From assembly GCA_029891345.1 (NCBI GenBank), contig CM057009.1, positions 288,682,966-288,746,965 of the forward strand: a DNA stretch of 64,000 nucleotides. The letters are read 5' to 3'. Source of the stretch: Dryococelus australis. Lineage: Eukaryota > Arthropoda > Insecta > Phasmatodea > Phasmatidae. Below, in pieces: positions 1 to 12,019 of the stretch. The notes below the pieces were generated by a model. It saw only the letters and a program-made list of their open reading frames with translations, made no database searches and was not told where the DNA came from. The position numbers were made by a program, and so were the translations under genes. How positions within the stretch are numbered: position 1 is the stretch's first letter; each line of letters begins with the position of its first letter.

Positions 1-399
1 CGACCAAATAAGTTCTCATATTTTTAATAGCTATTGATTGTAGCCTTCATGATTTGCAATTTCCATGGTTTCTCAAACTCACTCCATGTATTTTCTTGAG
101 TGACTCAATAAAGACAATTTGACCAATTCCTTCTTTGTACTCCCTTCATTGTGTTCTTGGTTTACCACTCTCTAATGAACCTGCTGTAGGCCAGATGTTA
201 AATAAAATAAATAAAATTTACTTGTGAAAATAAAGAAAACTTAGATAAAGTCAATCATTTCCTATCACTAAACCGTCTGCAAAATAGAAAAGCATTGCAC
301 GATTTTCTTTAACTCTGTTTCACTCTTCTTAAGGATTTTTAAAATTCGAATTTTGAGGGCAACTAATTTAACATAAGCTTATTTTAATATTGATAATGA

Positions 400-2841
400 A
401 TCATGGATAATTAGATGAAAATGTTAAATTTTTTAAAAGCCTACTTGTAAATGAAAAATGGGATGATGTTTATAAATTAGCTAAACCAAACATTGCCTGG
501 AACAGTTTTATTAATACATTTCTTTGTCATTTCAATCAAGCCTTTCCACTCACCTCTGTAAAATGTAGCAGTAGCTCGAAAATAAAATGGATTAGTAAAG
601 GACTAACAGTCTCAGGACAGAGGTTAAAATCAATGCGTAAAATGCTAAGAACCCAGGGGAAAAAACAAAATTATACTGTAAGCAATACGAAAAATTATAT
701 AACACGTTACTCGGAGTAGCAAAGCAGAAATACAACGGGGAAAAAATCGCCTCCTCCTCAAATAAAACAAAATCAATGTGGAACATTATTATTATTAATG
801 AATTGAAACCTAGACAAGGACATGTTAACTTTTCTTTGAAAGTTGATGGTATTAAAATCGAAAATAGCAAGGAAACATTTAATAGCTTGAATGACAATTT
901 CACAAACATCCCATTAAAATTGTAAAATTAACACAAAGCTACAAATATTAGCCCTACTCACATACCCCAAAGACCAATACTTGGAATGCGAACACGCTGT
1001 TTTTCCCACCTATCAATGAAGAAGACATCATAAATGTAATTAAAAATTTCAAAAGTAATAGTTCCTGTGGAATAGATAAGGCACCTATGACTCTGCTAAA
1101 AAAAAAAGTTCTTTTTTAATAAAACTGCCTTTGACTTACATTTTCAATTAATGTCTTGCCCAGGAAATTTTTCCTTATTGACTCAAATATGCGAAAGCAG
1201 TACTAATACATAAAAGAAGTGACAAGGCATTGATGGATAACTACAGGCCTATTGCTCTTTTTACTTCCTTTTCAAACATTTTAGAGAAATTGATAGCAAA
1301 TAAACTGACACAATTATTAATAAAAAGCAAGGTTATTTCATAGCATCAGTATGGCTTTGTAGAGGGCAGATCCACAGAACAAGCTATTTATAATTTTAAT
1401 GAAAAAATATTAACTCTTTTTTATAAAAGACAATTCTCAACAGGTATATCCGCAGATCTTTCAAAAGCTTTTGATTGTGTCGACCACAATATTTTATTGC
1501 AAAAACTTGAACAGTGTGGAGTACGAGGTGTAAACAATATGTTTAAATCATATCTTCAAGACAGAAAACATATCACCTCCATAAGATATTATGACAAAAA
1601 TCACATTATAAATGTTAAGTCCAATAGCAGAACTACTCGAGTAGTAGTGCCACAGGGATCAATATTGGGGCCAATATTATTCTTAATATTTATTAATGAT
1701 TTTTCAGAACAAATAACCAACGTCTCAGCTATAATGTTTGCGGATGACACAAAAATGTAGGCAACTAGTTCAAATAACGCTGTTCTTAAAAAAATGTATA
1801 AAACAAACAGTGACTGAGATGTCCAGTTGGTTCCAGTATAATAAATTAATATCTATTAAATGTAAACAAATACGTGCTCATGAATTTCATGGAAAAAAAT
1901 AAACACAAAATGCAGGATGAAAGATGCACAACTATAGAAGAAGATGGGTCACAGACAGTAAAAAGTAGCCTACTAAATTTCCAGGGCTCATTGTAGACAG
2001 TAATTTAACATGAAATGAGTATGTTGATAGTGCTTGTAAAAAATTGAGTGCAATGTGTTTTGCGGTACATAACTTAAAAAATATTTGTAATAATAATACA
2101 ATTCTTGCGTACTATTTCTCAGATATTCAGTCCGTAGTAAATTATGGAATCATATTTTGGGGTAAATCGACAAAATGGAAAAAAGGCTTTTAGATTACAG
2201 AAGCAAATAGTGAGATTAATAAGTAATAAGGAAAAGATGCCATTGTAGGCCGCTATTTATAAATAATGAAATTCTCATTCTTCCATGCATGTATATGTAC
2301 TGTTGTATTCTTTTTTGCATGGTAAACATGAAAAAAGTAAAAAAATAGTGATATACACCATTACTACACAAGACAAGCTAATCATATTCACCTATTCTCC
2401 TACATGACCTCAAAATTTACATCAAATCCATAATATGCTGATTCAAAACTAATAAATAACCTACCCAGTCATTTGAAGTCAGTTACTAGTTTACGGAAAT
2501 TAAAAAGAGCCATTAAATTATTCTTTTTAAATAAGGCCTTCTATTCCGTAGACGAATACTTACATAAAGGTTAATTTCTATAATGCAGAAGAAGACTGAT
2601 ACAAGAAGACTTCATGTAATACCTTGTGATTCAATCTAATGTAGACTTTACATATGCGTACTTTAATATCTATGTGTACATGAATTGTAACAACTTGTAC
2701 TTCAACCAAATGTAGTCTTAACATATTTGTAGAGCTGCTAGAATGAAGAAGTGTGTAAATGATATTATTTATCTGTTATATATTTTTATGTTAATGTAAT
2801 TGTGTGCAAATATCCACATTGCATAACAAAAATTAAAAAAA
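400..2841 (+). mobile_element. Decayed non-LTR retrotransposon (LINE), Jockey/CR1-like
   Basis: Reading across frames on the plus strand gives a continuous LINE-type ORF2 with frameshifts and stops. The linker that follows the endonuclease in such elements is visible at about 450-900 (WDDVYKLAKPNIAWN, then KIKWISKGL, then MWNIIIINEL). Reverse transcriptase follows. The element ends in A-rich sequence near 2,826-2,841 just before a SINE remnant. No endonuclease domain is readable upstream, so the 5' end is either truncated or too decayed to see. Clade assignment to the Jockey/CR1 group rests on RT motif style only. It cannot be active because RT is broken by stops. Confidence 0.75.
1018..1760 (+). 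pseudogene. Reverse transcriptase fragment of the LINE
   Basis: Motifs occur in the family order: KSNSSCGIDKAP at about 1,050-1,085, NYRPIALF near 1,240, QYGFVEGRSTEQA near 1,350, DLSKAFDCVDHNIL at about 1,455-1,495, QGSILGPILFLIFIND at about 1,650-1,700, and the catalytic FADD box at about 1,737-1,748. The last 87-codon stretch is open and stops right after FADDTKM. The fingers/palm part before it is interrupted, for example by a stop just ahead of QYGF and a poly-A slip at 1,100-1,110. The role in the intact element is copying its own RNA into DNA at the target site. It is a remnant here, not a host gene. Confidence 0.8.
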
Positions 2842-2859
2842 CTGACAAGTCCTTTCCAA

Positions 2860-2945
2860 AGTTTATCGGATGGATATGGGATTCCAAAAAAAGTGTGCTT
2901 CGTGAAACAGCGAATACTCTAGCCGCTACACCACAATGGCCTCCA
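2860..2945 (-). mobile_element. tRNA-derived SINE remnant
   Basis: On the minus strand, 2,932 to 2,921 reads TGGTGTAGCGGC, which fits the RNA polymerase III box A consensus TRGYNNAGYGG. About 35-40 bases on there is a degenerate box B (GGAATCCCATATCC). This spacing is expected of a tRNA-like SINE head. The clover-leaf cannot be completed, so a functional tRNA is unlikely. It lies immediately 3' of the dead LINE. Confidence 0.5.
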
Positions 2946-5900
2946 TCATCTTAAGAAGGGAGGAGTCGAGAGAGGTTTCATGGTTTGTAACAACCAGGGT
3001 ATTGAGAGCCAATTATGGTAAAATATGGCAGATATGGAGAAGCATTGAAATACAAGGGTGGGGAAAATGGGTAAACCTCGAGAAAACATGCCAGCCAGCT
3101 GCATCAATCAGCACAATCCCTATATGTGAAAATCTGTGATTAACCTCACAGGGAAACCAACATGGATCACATTGATGGAAGCAAGCGTCCTACCAGTATG
3201 CCCACCGCAGCCCCTCCCCTCCCCGGGGAAGGGAGTAGAGGAGCCTCTTTTTATCAGCGATAGTGTTTTTTCTTAGAGGAGTGTTTGTTTGACAAGTTTC
3301 TGCAGCGTGGTTCTGAGATATTGAAACTGAATAGTTTTTAATGTATTCAGAGAATAATTTCACACTAGAAATACTAATTGCACAAGCTGGTAGGTAAAAA
3401 CACATAAATTTTGTCACAAGTGTTTCTGTGGACCACTTTAGCAGTGGTTAGTCCTAGTACATGTGCACTTGTTATCGATATCATTGCAGTGCATGCGTCT
3501 TTCATCCGTTGCAGTTCAACAATGTATCCTAATATAATTAAACTACCCAAAGTAACCTAAAATACTGGGGAATAAGTTTTCATATATTTTAAAATAACCA
3601 TAGGGTGGTTCCTTTATTATCCCTAAAAGTGTATTTATAGAAATAATATCCTATTGTAGTTTTCTCGCCCAATGTGAGAAATTTTAACATGTTGGGCTGA
3701 ATTAAAATTACGGCTACTGAATGACTAAGCCCTTGGTACTAAATTGCACTTTGGGAGAAAGATGCAACACAATTTTTGTGAGAAATGTCTCCTGTCCCTC
3801 CCCCCCTTTTTTTCTGGAAAATTTCTAAAATACCTGACTGTCCAGTGCAGATAAATTCAGTAAAAATTTTAATTTCTGTGTTTTAGTTATGTGCCAAGGG
3901 TAACTTAACACTGTCCTACATTGTAGATTCAAGAAACAAAATTGTACCCTAAAATAAGGGATAAAAAAGTATAAAACTGTATCATAACAGAGAACTAATG
4001 TAATGTAAAAAGAGGGAATAACTAAAACGGGATTTGAATTTATTTTACAGAAACCAATTACTATATTGACATTAAATATTTATAAAGAAGATGAATTCAT
4101 ATTGGAAACAAACCTCTCGAGTTCTTGTCAGTGTTAGGAATTTAAATATAAATGCCAGCAAATAATTATTTATTCGTGGCTCAAGAACATGTGAACTTTG
4201 CCTTCCAGAAATTCAGCTAGGCTGCTGGTCGCTGTTTTGTTGCAATCATTACTGATATTCAACCTGCAATACATTACACGACAACGGTAGCACGCTTGTT
4301 ATACTTTATTATAAAATTTATTCACAAAATTGTTTTCCACAAATCCTGATAGTATGAGCACTATATCTAAAACACGTGCTTATTGTCGCACATAACCGAA
4401 TACTGGTCCGCGGTACACACACTCACGATCGGTAGATTTATGAGGAAATTATTTGATTGCACAACTTACACAAGCCAATAATAAACTAGTAAAGCTTCAC
4501 ACGTGAATTGTAATATATATTTATTTATTCATTATCTTCTTTGTTCAACATGAAATCCTTCGAATGTAACATTTCTCTCAACGTCATTCTATTGTAAACA
4601 CAATGTTTTGGGTTACTGGCAAGATGGAGGCTAGAGATTATAGTAAAACCACTTATAGTCAATTCCCCACTGGAAGCAACTTTCTCGGAGTCCTGCTAAA
4701 TATCAACTTACAGGCCCGTTTCGTATCCTTCCGCCAAATGTTAACAAGCATTGTCATGTGACTGCCACGTAGCATCTGTCAAAATCAATGTTTACATGTC
4801 ATTGTGTGTGTACATGTATTCGTATATTTTCGCTACACCTGAAAATAAACGTTGAAATGTGACTTCTACTTTTATGCCTTTCAAATGTGTTGTTTACTGT
4901 TTACAGCATTTCAAGGAATTCTGTCTTAGGTATATTTCAAAAACCATTTCGTACAAATATCCACAGTTGAGGCCTATAACATTATTTAGGTCAGCTTTAT
5001 GACGTTTTAAAAATGCCTGAATTAACGATAGTTCTTACGGTTACGTTACATTAACATACTTGTTTTCCACGACATAGCAAATTACACGTAATGCACGTTA
5101 ATATTTTGCCGTGACTGTGTTTAATACTGTTACAACTGTGGGGTAATGAACTATAGTATTTAACTTTTTGTTATTGATATGTGTTGGGTTATTTCTTTAA
5201 AAGGACGGCCTCAGTTCGAATAACGAAGGAAAAGACAGTCCAGCGAAAAAGCGACATTAAAATCAAGCACGCAACTCGTGTCGCTCATTTTTTGCTATAG
5301 AAACTTAAAATATAGCGGTGAACATGCACTCAAATAAGCCTACCGTAACTTTTATTCCACTCATATTTACATGTATTGCTACTTACTGTGTATTACGTTT
5401 ATTGAAATTTATTGGGACTGGGCTTGGTTATTTTGTCAGGATTGGTGGTAAATCACGTTACACGACTGTGTTTCGAACACCCAGGGTAAAGGTACAACGT
5501 TGTGATAAATAAACATAAGTGGATGTAAATAAATAACGTCGGCATAAAAACAGTTCACATTTACAACGCATAAATAGTTCACATAAAATATTTGAAATCA
5601 CGCACACACAGATCCAGCGTAACTATCACCAAACAGCCAAGTCACGCTATCTCACACGCAGCGGTTAACGAAACACACCGTAACACTATATTTATTACTG
5701 TCGCAAAAACACAGATTTATCACAACATCGTAACTTGCTAAGGTAGGTTTAGAAAACAACGTTCACAAAGTATTTTTCGGAGTATGTATAATCTACGCTG
5801 CGTTTGGTAAAACAGCAACACGCCATGTCATGGCTTGCCACGTCTGTCAACTTCACTTTGTTTCTGCCCCGCTATCATATCTAAATATATTAAAATAAGT

Positions 5901-6244
5901 ATTCAAACATTAAAATCTCTTTTCAGTTGAAAATTACAAATTCAAAAATCATTATTTTGCTGTAATAAGTATGAAATATGCTACAGTTCAAAACATGCAC
6001 AAATTTAGCGCATACTAGAGAAGTAAAACTTCCCGAGTGTGAAAGAGACAAAGACAGAGAGAGAGAGAGGGAGAGAGGGAGAGAGAGAGCGGCAAAGCTC
6101 GCTCTGCAGACAGTTGCTTCAAAATTGCTCTCGCTCGATAAAACAACACCGTATCATTACAGCCTACTCACGATAATATATTGGCTCCTAGGAAACTGTT
6201 AACGTCATAACACCATCTCATTAAAGTTAGTTTGAATTAATGTA
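2946..6244. other. Intergenic, no supported gene
   Basis: Short ORFs here (the longest about 75 codons) show no recognisable domain and no codon signal. There is a C-rich stretch at 3,205-3,230, a pyrimidine run near 3,795-3,815 and a GA-rich microsatellite at 6,052-6,090. An imperfect 13-bp inverted match (GTTGTGATAAAT at about 5,500; ATTTATCACAAC at about 5,715) could mark a small decayed DNA transposon, but flanking duplications are not evident. Confidence 0.5.
6052..6090. repeat. (GA)n microsatellite
   Basis: A run of GA dinucleotides interrupted by GGG at three places. It is read as Arg-Glu repeats in one short ORF, which is why that ORF looks protein-like; I do not consider it coding. 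Confidence 0.9.
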
Positions 6245-7001
6245 ACTGCCTATGGAGCACTGCACCCGATGTGAAGATCTCATAAAAATGTAGTACAGAC
6301 ACCATACAAATTGTGAGAAAAGTACGAACTACACTGTATATGAAAAAAAAATGTATATATTTTGCAACGTTTTAAAAATATTTTATAAAAATATCCTTTT
6401 TATATATTAGAAAAATAATCGATTAAAATAGTCTGTCTTTTTAACAGATATTTAAGCACATTTCCATTCTGGGTGCTCCAGAAAGCAGAATTTGCAAGAA
6501 AATCTTCGTCATGGAATATCGTTATAATGTTTACTATGATTGTGTGTAAGAAAAATGTAAGACTAATGAAGGAAATAATTTTTATAATTACTTTTATGTG
6601 CGTCAATTTGTCACAAACATTTATGGCTAAAATTGACTTCAATAAAATTAATTATAATATTCATATGATACATTATTAACTGTGATTTTATTACACACGA
6701 TCACAGTTAAAATTATGACGATCTTTCTTGAAGAAGATTATCTGGCGAATTCTGCTTTCCGAAGCATCCAGAAAGGAAAAGCGCTTAAGTTTTCTTAAAA
6801 ATACAGATTATTGAAATCTAAAATTTTTCTACTTTCAGTACGTATATTTTAGTAAAATATTCTTTAATGTTGCAAAATATATATATATTCTTCTTTCATA
6901 TACAGCATAAAACGCACTTTTATGACTATTTTTATGGTGTCTGTACATTTTCTTCTTGGTTCTTAATGTTGTATAATCGGGTACAGTGCTCCATAGGCAG
7001 T
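6245..7001. mobile_element. Foldback (long-inverted-repeat) element, about 757 bp
   Basis: The left end reads ACTGCCTATGGAGCACTG and the right end is its reverse complement. The match continues inward with a few indels: the ACAGACACCATA block, the CTGTATATGAAAGAA-like block, the TTTTGCAAC block and the AGAAAGCAGAATT block at about 6,480 pair with 6,750-6,770. The two arms therefore cover most of the element, leaving only a short loop around 6,560-6,680. No transposase is encoded. Two short opposing ORFs in the loop are by-products of the palindrome. No clear target-site duplication was found, so superfamily is open. Confidence 0.75.
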
Positions 7002-7291
7002 GGCTTTACTTCAACCTTAAGGTTGCTGTTTTGTGCAGGGCCTGCCGAGAGAAAGTATAGGGTTCCACGGGTTAAATTATTTTTAGGCATTTCTTAGCTA
7101 CCTTTAAAAATATCACTTTCAAAACAAAAACACTTCGTCGAGCTTTGCCTAAACCACATTTCAATAATTTTTTTAAGATTTTATGACGACGACAATTGCG
7201 GGTAAACACTCATTACTTTAGTCCTACTTGATCTTTTTTTGCATGGTTCTTCTCTTCAAAGGACTCAACTATGACATTGCTCTTGCATTCT

Positions 7292-7464
7292 GAAACTAGC
7301 CATTCATGCCCGTTCTACAAATGCACGTATACGTATGAAAAGGGACTTGGAAACTAGCCATTCATGCCCGTTCTACAAATGCACGTATACGTATGAAAAG
7401 GGACTCGGAAACTAGCCAATCAGGCCCGTTCTACAGTGCACGTATACGTAATAAAAGGGACTCG
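7292..7464. repeat. Three tandem copies of a 58-bp unit
   Basis: Units start at 7,292, 7,350 and 7,408 (periods 58, 58, 57). Copies one and two differ at about one position, so this is a recent expansion. Each unit contains the self-complementary core ACGTATACGT. An inverted partner of the core block (ATACGTGTGCG...GTAGAACG) sits at about 7,886-7,912, so the array may form the left end of a small inverted-repeat element reaching to about 7,915. Confidence 0.85.
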
Positions 7465-7691
7465 GAAACGCAGGCGGAACAAGCCGACGTCTCGGGTTTA
7501 ATTTTAACCATTATACAATACGAAGAAACGTACAGTCCTGCAAACGTACGAAATCCGAAATACCTAGCTGTTGCAAATTACTGTTACAGGTTTGATTTTA
7601 TACACATCTAATTTTGTATATTTCTACAGTTTTTTTAAAAATTGCGTAAATACTACTGCCGAACGATGTTCGCTTATTTATTGAAACAAAA

Positions 7692-7946
7692 ATGATAATC
7701 TCCACTGAAAATCGAAGCACTTGTTGCTGTGTATACAATTGCCACGTAAACGAATATCAGCAAACCAAATACTCGATTCCTATTGGCTACGCGGATTCAC
7801 GGACACGAAAGCGTTGGGGGGAGGCCCAGCTTCCATGTCCATCTCGATTGAAACGGAATGTACTACGCATCCGCTTCCTTGATCCATATACGTGTGCGTG
7901 TCATTGTAGAACGCGCCTTAGCACGAATAGCAAGTTGGAGATATAA
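7692..7946 (+). CDS. Small ORF with Cys-rich start, uncertain
   Basis: An 84-codon ORF begins with a cluster of cysteines (CCCVYNCHVN) followed by a Lys/Arg-rich stretch (SRTRKRW), then ends with CACHCRTR. A Cys-x4-Cys start followed by a basic region and a later Cys-x-His faintly recalls a THAP-type zinc-binding domain, but the conserved Trp/Pro positions and the AVPTIF box are not convincing. It lies within the inverted-repeat interval described for 7,292-7,915, so if real it is more likely transposon-derived than a host gene. I would not assign a function. Confidence 0.2.
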   Translation: MIISTENRSTCCCVYNCHVNEYQQTKYSIPIGYADSRTRKRWGEAQLPCPSRLKRNVLRIRFLDPYTCACHCRTRLSTNSKLEI

Positions 7947-9335
7947 GAGGTGTGACATCTACTGCACATGGGTATAGGAGATTATTCAATTGTTATTTCG
8001 CGTTTTTCAGTCATTTGCGACGGCGACATTCCTATAATATGATATTAATGACATTTTGCTATCAGCGCTTGAGATATATAGCTATCGTCTTCTGATAATG
8101 TACTAAAGAATTACATCTCATCGATAAACATATTATCGACCTGACATCATATCGAGAGACTGTATCGCCCAACCCTGGCGATAAGCATTCAGCGTCTGTG
8201 ATTATATTTCAGAAACTAATATATTATCGCCATTCATGAGTTTATTCTGAGACAATACTGAACCAGCACTGGATATATGGACAAAGAAGCGGCGAAGACT
8301 TGTGAATTTTTTATGTACGGCAAGTTTAAAACAACATTTGTGTTCTGCAAAAAATACTGCATTTGTAACACAACGATATCGATAAGATACAGGCATGTCC
8401 AAACAAATCACTTAAATTAAATTAGGAAAGACAAATTATTACGATTTCGATTACGAAATTGAGTGAAGGAAGTAATTCTACATCAGTAGTAAGTTTTCGA
8501 AGATACGAAGAAAAGTAAATAAAAAGAGTTTTCACGTTAAGGATACAGAGAAAGGCTTTCCTCCACTTATTGGTAAGGAATACGACATTGTTTGAATGAC
8601 TTTCTTTCAGTGAGTAAAGTAGAATGGATACACATAGAGAAAAGTGCACGAATTCTTTATTTTTGAACAGATTCAAATAACTGTTTCGCACATACGATTT
8701 CTCAAGGGGGTATAATTTATTTTGGCAAAATTTTCTCTTTTTCCTGCGCATACATGAATGGTTACTTACTGCCCAAGCCTGCTGGTTGAAACATCAATAA
8801 TCTCTACGTGGAGATATTTGGACATTCGCGATTGCGATGACGATGTCTGTCATGGAAAAACAGGACCGAACATATATAGCGTAAAAGTTTACCGCATTTA
8901 GCTTGCTGTAGTGTTGTATTTGACACTATTACTTAATGGAATTTTGTGGGTTTGTGCATCTTCTTGACTACAGCATACCTGGATTACGTTATGTCGTGTC
9001 TGGTAAAACTGCTGCGTTTTTTGCCTTTCATTGTTGTGGTATCCATTTTGATACTACTTATTTTGTCTGTGTTGTCCTAATATTTCTCAAGCGGGTTTCT
9101 AGCATGTGTTGTTTTCTATGTGTTATCTCTTGGTCGTGTTTATGTTCATATATTTTTCGTAATTAGTTGCTGTTCTGGTTTCGGACTCTTTTCCCTCTTG
9201 GAATTTTCTAATGTTGTATACATATATTAATTTTCTTGTCCATAGGTCACTTGTCTGATTGAAGTATATATTTTTTGTGTTCAGGCTTGTTTTTTCATGA
9301 CAGACATCTGCATCGCAAGGCCAATGTCAGAAAAT
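7947..9335. other. Intergenic, no supported gene
   Basis: AT-rich sequence with several copies of short TATCG motifs around 8,095-8,170 but no complete inverted repeats. ORFs of 69-109 codons show no family motifs. It ends at the left target-site duplication of the Polinton. Confidence 0.5.
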
Positions 9336-9341
9336 CTCCAT
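9336..9341. repeat. Left target-site duplication of the Polinton
   Basis: CTCCAT directly precedes the AGT terminus of the left inverted repeat; ATCCAT follows the right terminus. Five of six bases agree. Six-base duplications are the established rule for Polinton/Maverick insertions. Confidence 0.7.
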
Positions 9342-10245
9342 AGTAGAGGGAGCATGTATGTTCTGGCCCACCTAGCACAAGAGTGGCCTTAGTCGCATTT
9401 GGTGTAAGAGTGGACTAAGTGCCAAATCGTGATATACAAATCATATTAAATTATCGTTTCATTAATTGAATAATTAATTTGATTAATCGATTAAATAAAT
9501 TGATTAATTCGATTGATCGATTAATTAAATAGTGTTTTGACATCAAAACCTTTTTTTACCAAAGAAATTTTTTGATATTACATCATATTATTTTATTGGT
9601 GTTGAAAGGGTCAGTCCTGGAGCTGACTGACCAGAGGAGCATGCTGGAATAGTTTATAAAGTAGTTTATTTTGGTGTAAGAGTGGTATAAATGGAATTAT
9701 ATAAATTTTTTTTTTGTTTGTGACTGATATACAGAGCGGGCTACACGACCAGGTCGAATTTCTGAAGGCATACTGGATATTTAACTAGTTTAGATACGAG
9801 ATAAATGTTTCCTTCCATCAAGGAAAGCGAAGTAAATATTATTTTAATGAAAATAGATGTTGAAATAGGTTACCGAACGAATTACTTTACTCACACCTCG
9901 AATAGCATAAAAGTAACGAACTATTTTGGCGAAACAAATGAAATAAGTACGAATTATTAACCAAAAGACTTTAAAAATATTCGTTAAACCGAGTTTAATC
10001 ATGTGATGAAACTGTTTTACTTAGCAAAGTAACTGATATCCAATGTAATCATGTAACATTTAATCTACAGACACGTGTCCATGCAATTACCAAATGGAAC
10101 ACAAAATTAATATTACAAATGCTAACTCGTAATTAAACAAATTTATGCCCAGTTAATATAAAATTACAACTTCCTGACACACAGTCACACGAACATCACC
10201 CTCATCGACTCTTTAAACACAAATCAAGGAATGCCTGACAAAATT
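9342..10245 (+). repeat. Left terminal inverted repeat of the Polinton
   Basis: Pairs in inverted orientation with about 27,265-28,222. Clear matching blocks include AGTGGACTAAGTGCC near 9,410, the CTAGTTTAGATACGAG block near 9,785, GTCTGTAG/CTACAGAC near 10,068 and the CCCTCATCGACTCT block near 10,198. Homology fades just after GGAATGCCTGACAAAA at about 10,245. It contains ATTAATCGATT-type palindromes at 9,460-9,530 matched in the right copy. Confidence 0.9.
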
Positions 10246-10289
10246 ATTGAATATACAAACTTAACTCAAGACTATGGTCTCTCTGTGTT

Positions 10290-10530
10290 ATAGTGTGAGG
10301 TGTTATGTGAGGTTCTATGTGAGGTGCTATGTGAGGTGCTGTGTGAGGTGCTGTGTGAGGTGCTACATGAGGTGCTATATGAGAAGCTAACTGTGGAGCA
10401 GTGTGAGGAGCTAACTGAGGAGCTGTGTGAGGAGTTGTGTGAGCAGCTGTGTAAGGAGCTAACTGAGGAGAAGATTGTGGGGCAGATGGTGGAGCAAGGT
10501 GTGGAGCATGTGGATTATGTGTAGCAGAAT
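10290..10530 (+). repeat. 12-bp minisatellite just inside the left Polinton repeat
   Basis: About twenty tandem copies of a 12-base unit near GTGAGGTGCTRT, degenerating into GAGGAGCTAACT variants towards the right. In one plus frame it encodes (Leu-Cys-Glu-Val)n, in the opposite strand (Ala-Pro-His-Thr)n; both ORFs are products of the repeat and not credible genes. It directly abuts the end of the left inverted repeat and has no counterpart beside the right one. Confidence 0.85.
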
Positions 10531-10619
10531 GTGGAGCCATGTGGTGCTAGTGTGGTGCCATGTAGTGCTAATGGTACACACTGTTGAGTTGATTGTGGAG
10601 CTAGTGTGGAGGATAATGT

Positions 10620-12019
10620 GGATGAGGAGGAGGAGAAATTATAAACTTAGTCTTGCCAATTGCAAATTGTTTCTTTAAAATTACAATTAAAAATTTACGT
10701 AATCATATATTTCAAGAATAATATATCTTCATGGCAAACATCAACATATTATTTCACAGTCGTAGTAATTCATTTCTTTTGTATGTTAAATTAAAGATAA
10801 TAAGTTTGTATTTCCTTGGAAAATTGTTACATTGTTATTTATTTTGTTTGTTTTAAGACAAATTCATTGCCGGCTAGTGAGACTTGCCATTCCTTAGCCT
10901 TGCTCTGTGGTGCAAGAGTCTGTTTACCTGAAGTTGTCCTAACCAATAGCAATAGTACAGCTTGTCTCCCCATTTGTATACTTTCAGAGTTCTTTCACAA
11001 GATTTTCTAAAGATTCTCCCTCATTCCATTACTTTTCAGAGTTCATTCATTATCGTACTTGTTGGTGTTCACATCATGTAGAACATGACAACTCACCCAA
11101 AAATTATTCAAACTGTGAAAATATTTTTAAAATTTGGCAAAGGAAATCAAACTATGTAATAACATGTCACACTATTTCCATATAACATTAACATTTAATT
11201 TTTTTTTCAAAAATAATTTTTAAATCTAACTTCACAACCTTTCGACAACCTATCAAAAATATTTACATCTAGAAGAACATTCCTTATCATTATATTTAAA
11301 AACATTTCAAAATCCTTAAAAACTATATTTACAAACATATCAACAATTTCACAGTCATATACAAAAACATTCCTTAATATTATATTTACATATGGAAACA
11401 CTTTCAAAATCTTTATAGAAACATTCATACACACACGTTTAATTTATACAAATTAACATTTCACATTACAAAGAAATTTACAAACATTACATTTTACAAA
11501 TATACACAAAAGGCTATTCGGAGTGTTGCCCTTGTAATTCACAGCCATGGCATTATATACATTTATTGAAACTAAAAATTTACACTATATAAAAAATGGC
11601 AATTCTGGTTGTCATCCATTGCAGCATTAGGGGATAACGTCTGGCATGTGACATCTGGGTTTAAATTTGCCAGAGACACCAACACCTACATTAACTCCAC
11701 ACACACATGTAGCTTCAAGATAACTTGTATATTCATAGATTTAAAATTATGTAATCCCATGCTGCAAAGAATAATTCGTGGGTGACACAAAGGACAACAG
11801 AGGTTATTGCATATATGTTAAATTCCATGCAGTTATGGCAAAGTGGCAGCTTTGAATACATATATAGCATCGATGCAGTAGGTTTGAAGACAGCTGTCAT
11901 GCAGATTGCAGTGCAGAGCAGGGTGTCATGCAGAGCATGGTGTGGTGTTGTGTGCTGATGATGGCAGCTCTATATTTAAAGTAGTGCTGAAATTACTGTG
12001 TTGGGGAAAGAAAAACATT
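10620..12019. other. Non-coding Polinton interior, left part
   Basis: No polymerase-like or other family motif is readable. It contains an AT-rich imperfect duplication (11,270-11,430, separate entry) and GCAGAGCA/TGTCATGCAG short repeats near 11,895-11,940. Confidence 0.4.
11270..11432. repeat. Imperfect direct repeat of about 95 bp
   Basis: ACATTCCTTATCATTATATTTA near 11,278 recurs as ACATTCCTTAATATTATATTTA near 11,370, each followed by a TTTCAAAATC block. It makes a spurious 75-codon minus ORF rich in VNIILRNVF repeats. Confidence 0.6.

Noticed and set aside
8095-8170. Clustered TATCG motifs as a possible regulatory site or hAT-type end
   Set aside because: No matching inverted end or 8-bp duplication could be found.
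10244-10540. A 98-codon ORF of APHT repeats and a 74-codon ORF of LCEV repeats
   Set aside because: Both are translations of a 12-bp minisatellite.
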